From positions 1-5,895 of the forward strand of contig UQXM01000115.1 in assembly GCA_900545035.1 (NCBI GenBank): a stretch of DNA of 5,895 nucleotides, written 5' to 3'. Both the position numbers and the translations under genes were made by a program. Below the pieces are notes generated by a model. It had not been told where the DNA came from and ran no database searches. It saw only the letters and a program-made list of their open reading frames with translations. The DNA is from an uncultured Fusobacterium sp. GTDB taxonomy: Bacteria > Fusobacteriota > Fusobacteriia > Fusobacteriales > Fusobacteriaceae. Positions 5,874-5,895 of the stretch are shown here, one piece after another. Position 1 is the first letter of the stretch; the number at the start of each line of letters is the position of its first letter.

Positions 5874-5895
5874 TGACATTAAACAAGCCATCACT
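5868..5895 (+). other. feoB: Frameshift site and out-of-frame continuation of feoB
   Basis: The zero frame reads CTC TTT TGA TGA, with two stops in a row (5871-5876). Removing one T of the TTTT run, or slipping forward one base on TTT, gives CTC TTT GAT GAC ATT AAA CAA GCC ATC ACT. This encodes FDDIKQAIT with no stop before the window ends. The hydrophilic stretch fits the loop before the final FeoB helices. The remainder of the gene lies outside the window. Confidence 0.6.

Overview
The window is AT-rich DNA. It uses A/T-ending codons and strong Shine-Dalgarno (SD) sequences, and it carries a small surface protein with a Gram-negative type signal peptide and a C-terminal Phe. Protein character and base composition suggest a member of the Fusobacteriota, perhaps Leptotrichia or a relative. 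This is an inference from sequence style, not from a database match.

The left part is read on the minus strand. Bases 1-69 hold the first 23 codons of a gene that runs off the window; its product begins with a signal peptide or membrane anchor. Next is a 192-aa secreted protein built of short Gly-rich 'GLVN/GFVN' repeats (270-848). It has its own near-consensus promoter (891-918) and an intrinsic terminator (211-246). Upstream of it lies a 103-aa winged-helix protein with a CX2CX6CX2C cluster that resembles FeoC-type regulators (925-1236). The 120-bp gap at 1237-1356 is a divergent promoter region. In it, two extended -10 elements on opposite strands form the arms of a perfect 13-bp inverted repeat.

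The right part is read on the plus strand. Two adjacent paralogous TtcA-type PP-loop ATPases (1357-2190 and 2205-3152) probably form one transcript. Each has SGGKDS, CFLC and a later Cys, the expected ligands of a [4Fe-4S] tRNA thiolase. The second has an extra N-terminal domain of about 70-80 residues. A textbook promoter (3181-3209) then starts a ferrous iron uptake cluster: a small Cys-rich FeoA-like protein (3242-3460), an intrinsic terminator or attenuator (3479-3508), a classical FeoA (3585-3812) and the GTPase-permease FeoB (3867 onward). The feoB frame hits a stop at 5871. Moving one base forward at TTTT (5868-5871) restores an open frame to the window edge, so the gene is either frameshifted or contains a sequencing error there.

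Taken together, Fe(II) import (FeoA/FeoA/FeoB), a possible Fe-S or metal-binding winged-helix regulator, and two probable Fe-S tRNA-modifying enzymes lie side by side. An iron-linked function for the whole block is plausible but inferred from neighbourhood only. No RNA genes, CRISPR arrays or insertion sequences were seen.
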